From Sulfitobacter donghicola DSW-25 = KCTC 12864 = JCM 14565 (GTDB lineage: Bacteria > Pseudomonadota > Alphaproteobacteria > Rhodobacterales > Rhodobacteraceae): DNA of 22,421 bases. How positions within the stretch are numbered: position 1 is the first letter of the stretch; each line of letters opens with the position of its first letter. The stretch is taken from the NCBI RefSeq assembly GCF_000622405.1, contig NZ_JASF01000002.1, forward strand, positions 1 through 22,421, written 5' to 3'. Shown one piece after another: positions 21,262 to 22,421 of the stretch. The translations under genes were made by a program, and so were the position numbers. The notes below the pieces were generated by a model. It was not told the DNA's origin. It saw only the letters and a program-made list of their open reading frames with translations, and searched no databases.

Positions 21262-21274
21262 CAATAGTGGAAAA
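21262..21274 (+). repeat. GTGGAAAA-family half-site
   Basis: CAATAGTGGAAAA is identical to 3238-3250. No inverted partner is seen nearby. Confidence 0.5.
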
Positions 21275-21282
21275 CATCGAGC

Positions 21283-21305
21283 CATTTTTAATGGGGGGAC
21301 TACCG
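21283..21305 (-). mobile_element. Relic resembling an IS511-like end
   Basis: Read on the minus strand, GTAGTCCCCCCATT...AATGG matches the left end of the IS at 19174 (GTAATCCCCCCATT...AATGG) over about 20 bases. It abuts the second 79-base repeat. It may be the end of a lost related element. Confidence 0.4.
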
Positions 21306-21379
21306 GGGCACCTAGAAGCTGTTTTGGTGGGTTGCGGCGCAGGGTACCGGCAGTCTCCGAAAAAACCTCGTTTTGCGGA
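21301..21379 (+). repeat. 79-base dispersed repeat, copy 2
   Basis: Direct copy of 18232-18310, with seven mismatches. This copy begins TACCGGGGCACCTAG and directly follows the IS-end-like relic. Confidence 0.8.
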
Positions 21380-21472
21380 ATAGACGCCACATGTCGAACG
21401 TTCAAATACACTCTTGACGAGTGGTAGGTGCAGCAATACCATCTACTTAAGGTAGTGTTGGGTGCTTGTTGA

Positions 21473-22231
21473 ATGGAAAAGTCATTCTATCTGAAGCTCG
21501 GCTGGGCAGTCGTCTTAACTCCTTGCCTTATTCCAAATGGTGCGATCTCAGATGTTGGAAGTACCATACCTGTGTGCATCGAAAATGTATTTTATGAGCT
21601 GCCTTACCAACCCGGATTATACAGCAGCGGGGGAGCATTGAAGGTTGGCGACGGTGAAAGCAAACCCTCATCATCCTCGCCGCCAATGTTTTGGCAAGTG
21701 GGGCAACCACCGCTAGATGTTTCAAAGTTCTCGTATTTTGCGGCGATTGGTTCTGAGCCGCGAAAACCAATACTTGAGTTCTTGTTAGGTCGTGAAAGCC
21801 CGTTCATTGTTTACGAACTAACCGTTTATCCCAAAAGACGTCTTATACCATTTCAAAAATTATACCCGTTTAACACACCAAGTGAACTATTGGGGGGGTC
21901 GCTTCTAGAGGTTTCCTACTCGAGTAGTGCCAATAAGAATGATGAATTCTCGCCTTTAGATTTCAACATGTTTGGAACGCCAATCATTATTCGATGCTCT
22001 GCTGGCTTGCCTGCCTATAGCCGTGACCCTGATTCACTTTCATGTAGCCTGTTTGCTTCTTTGCCCGACACTTCAATGGTGTATATATCATTCAACGTTG
22101 GCGCGGATTTGGACGGCCAGTGGCCCGTATTGGACCGTACGTACTCTGGTTGGAAAGCCGCAGTCGATGACGTTGAACAAGCCATTAAGACTTTAACTCC
22201 TAACTCGACGGCTATTCAAAAATGCAATTGA
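21473..22231 (+). CDS. Secreted protein of unknown function (252 aa)
   Basis: ATG 21473, with a weak ribosome site, opens a hydrophobic signal sequence (MEKSFYLKLGWAVVLTPCLI...GAIS). The mature part has a Ser-rich turn region (KPSSSSPPMF), IVYELTVYPKRRLIPF, then IIIRCSAGLPAYSRDPDSLS followed by CSLF, and a late GWKAAVDDVEQAIKTL helix. The Cys pair CS-x12-C and the overall order of segments resemble the secreted protein at 18414-19139. The stop overlaps the start of the next gene by 10 bases, so the two are coupled. Family unknown. Confidence 0.6.
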   Translation: MEKSFYLKLGWAVVLTPCLIPNGAISDVGSTIPVCIENVFYELPYQPGLYSSGGALKVGDGESKPSSSSPPMFWQVGQPPLDVSKFSYFAAIGSEPRKPILEFLLGRESPFIVYELTVYPKRRLIPFQKLYPFNTPSELLGGSLLEVSYSSSANKNDEFSPLDFNMFGTPIIIRCSAGLPAYSRDPDSLSCSLFASLPDTSMVYISFNVGADLDGQWPVLDRTYSGWKAAVDDVEQAIKTLTPNSTAIQKCN

Positions 22232-22421
22232 CTACAGTTCAGATTGATTTTCTAGAACACGTAATAGATGGAAATTTGACGCCGGAATACGTTAATCAAA
22301 TATCTGATCCAGAACTGTATTCCCTTTACTTAGGATTGATGACTACAGGATTTGTGGATGCAAAACCAAAAGCTGCATTTTATCTTGCGCTTGCTGAGAT
22401 GACCGATGGACAATCAGGAGT
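22222..22421 (+). CDS. Small protein of unknown function, N-terminal part (runs off the window)
   Basis: ATG 22222 lies inside the end of the preceding secreted-protein gene. The 66 codons to the edge read MQLTTVQIDFLEHVIDGNLT and then a mostly helical sequence (ELYSLYLGLMTTG, KAAFYLALAEMTDG). There is no signal peptide, so it should be cytoplasmic. If the window is circular it continues at position 1 and ends at 172. The partner secreted protein suggests a two-gene unit, such as an effector and its partner, but there is no direct evidence for that. Confidence 0.55.
   Translation, partial: MQLTTVQIDFLEHVIDGNLTPEYVNQISDPELYSLYLGLMTTGFVDAKPKAAFYLALAEMTDGQSG

Noticed and set aside
18232..21379. 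Composite or Tn3-type transposon defined by the 79-base repeats and resolvase
   Set aside because: The repeats are direct, not inverted, and do not end in known Tn3 termini. No Tn3 transposase is present, so a defined transposon cannot be claimed.

Overview
The window reads as a mobilizable, accessory-rich plasmid of an alphaproteobacterium, most likely of the Rhodobacterales (Roseobacter group). That placement is an inference from the gene families: a RepB/Rep_3 initiator with iterons, a ParA plus small ribbon-helix-helix partner, a DUF3768 protein, an IS3-family (IS511-like) element and moderate GC. The two window ends appear to join. A reading frame opening at 22222 runs off the right edge and continues without a stop from position 1 to a TGA at 170-172, so the 22,421 bases may be one whole circular replicon.

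Layout, left to right. (1) 1-3.3 kb: the tail of a small protein gene, then a cargo cassette. The cassette has an FxsB-like radical SAM/SPASM-type protein translationally coupled to a secreted proline-rich repeat protein (its likely substrate), and a divergently transcribed secreted Cys-rich protein. Related GTGGAAAA palindromes border it. (2) 3.4-9.1 kb: a membrane-bound PARP-like ADP-ribosyltransferase converges on a leftward mobilization operon of mobC, MobA/VirD2-type relaxase, VirD4/TraG-like coupling protein without a membrane anchor, and a separate three-helix membrane protein ending in a J domain. A candidate oriT lies just upstream of mobC. (3) 9.2-14 kb: small accessory genes on the minus strand. 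These are an Api92-like protein split by an in-frame TGA, an 88-aa conserved protein, an N-6 methylase-like protein, a PIN/excisionase-like toxin-antitoxin pair, an NPPY-type methyltransferase also split by an in-frame TGA, and DUF3768; one small plus-strand gene is among them. (4) 14.1-18.2 kb: the replication and partition core, with a Toprim primase, eight iterons, RepB, small ParB, ParA and a TAGCTA-rich centromere-like region. (5) 18.2-22.4 kb: a transposition-scarred zone with two 79-bp direct repeats, a decayed IS511-like element, a serine resolvase with res-like repeats, and two genes for secreted Cys-containing proteins.

The replication, partition and mobilization modules account for maintenance and transfer in trans; no mating-pair (VirB) genes are present. 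The least explained parts are the radical SAM/secreted repeat-protein cassette, the membrane ADP-ribosyltransferase beside the coupling-protein operon, and an exact 15-base word (GGTGAAAAAGAAAAA) found five times on both strands, three times encoding GEKEK and twice outside genes.
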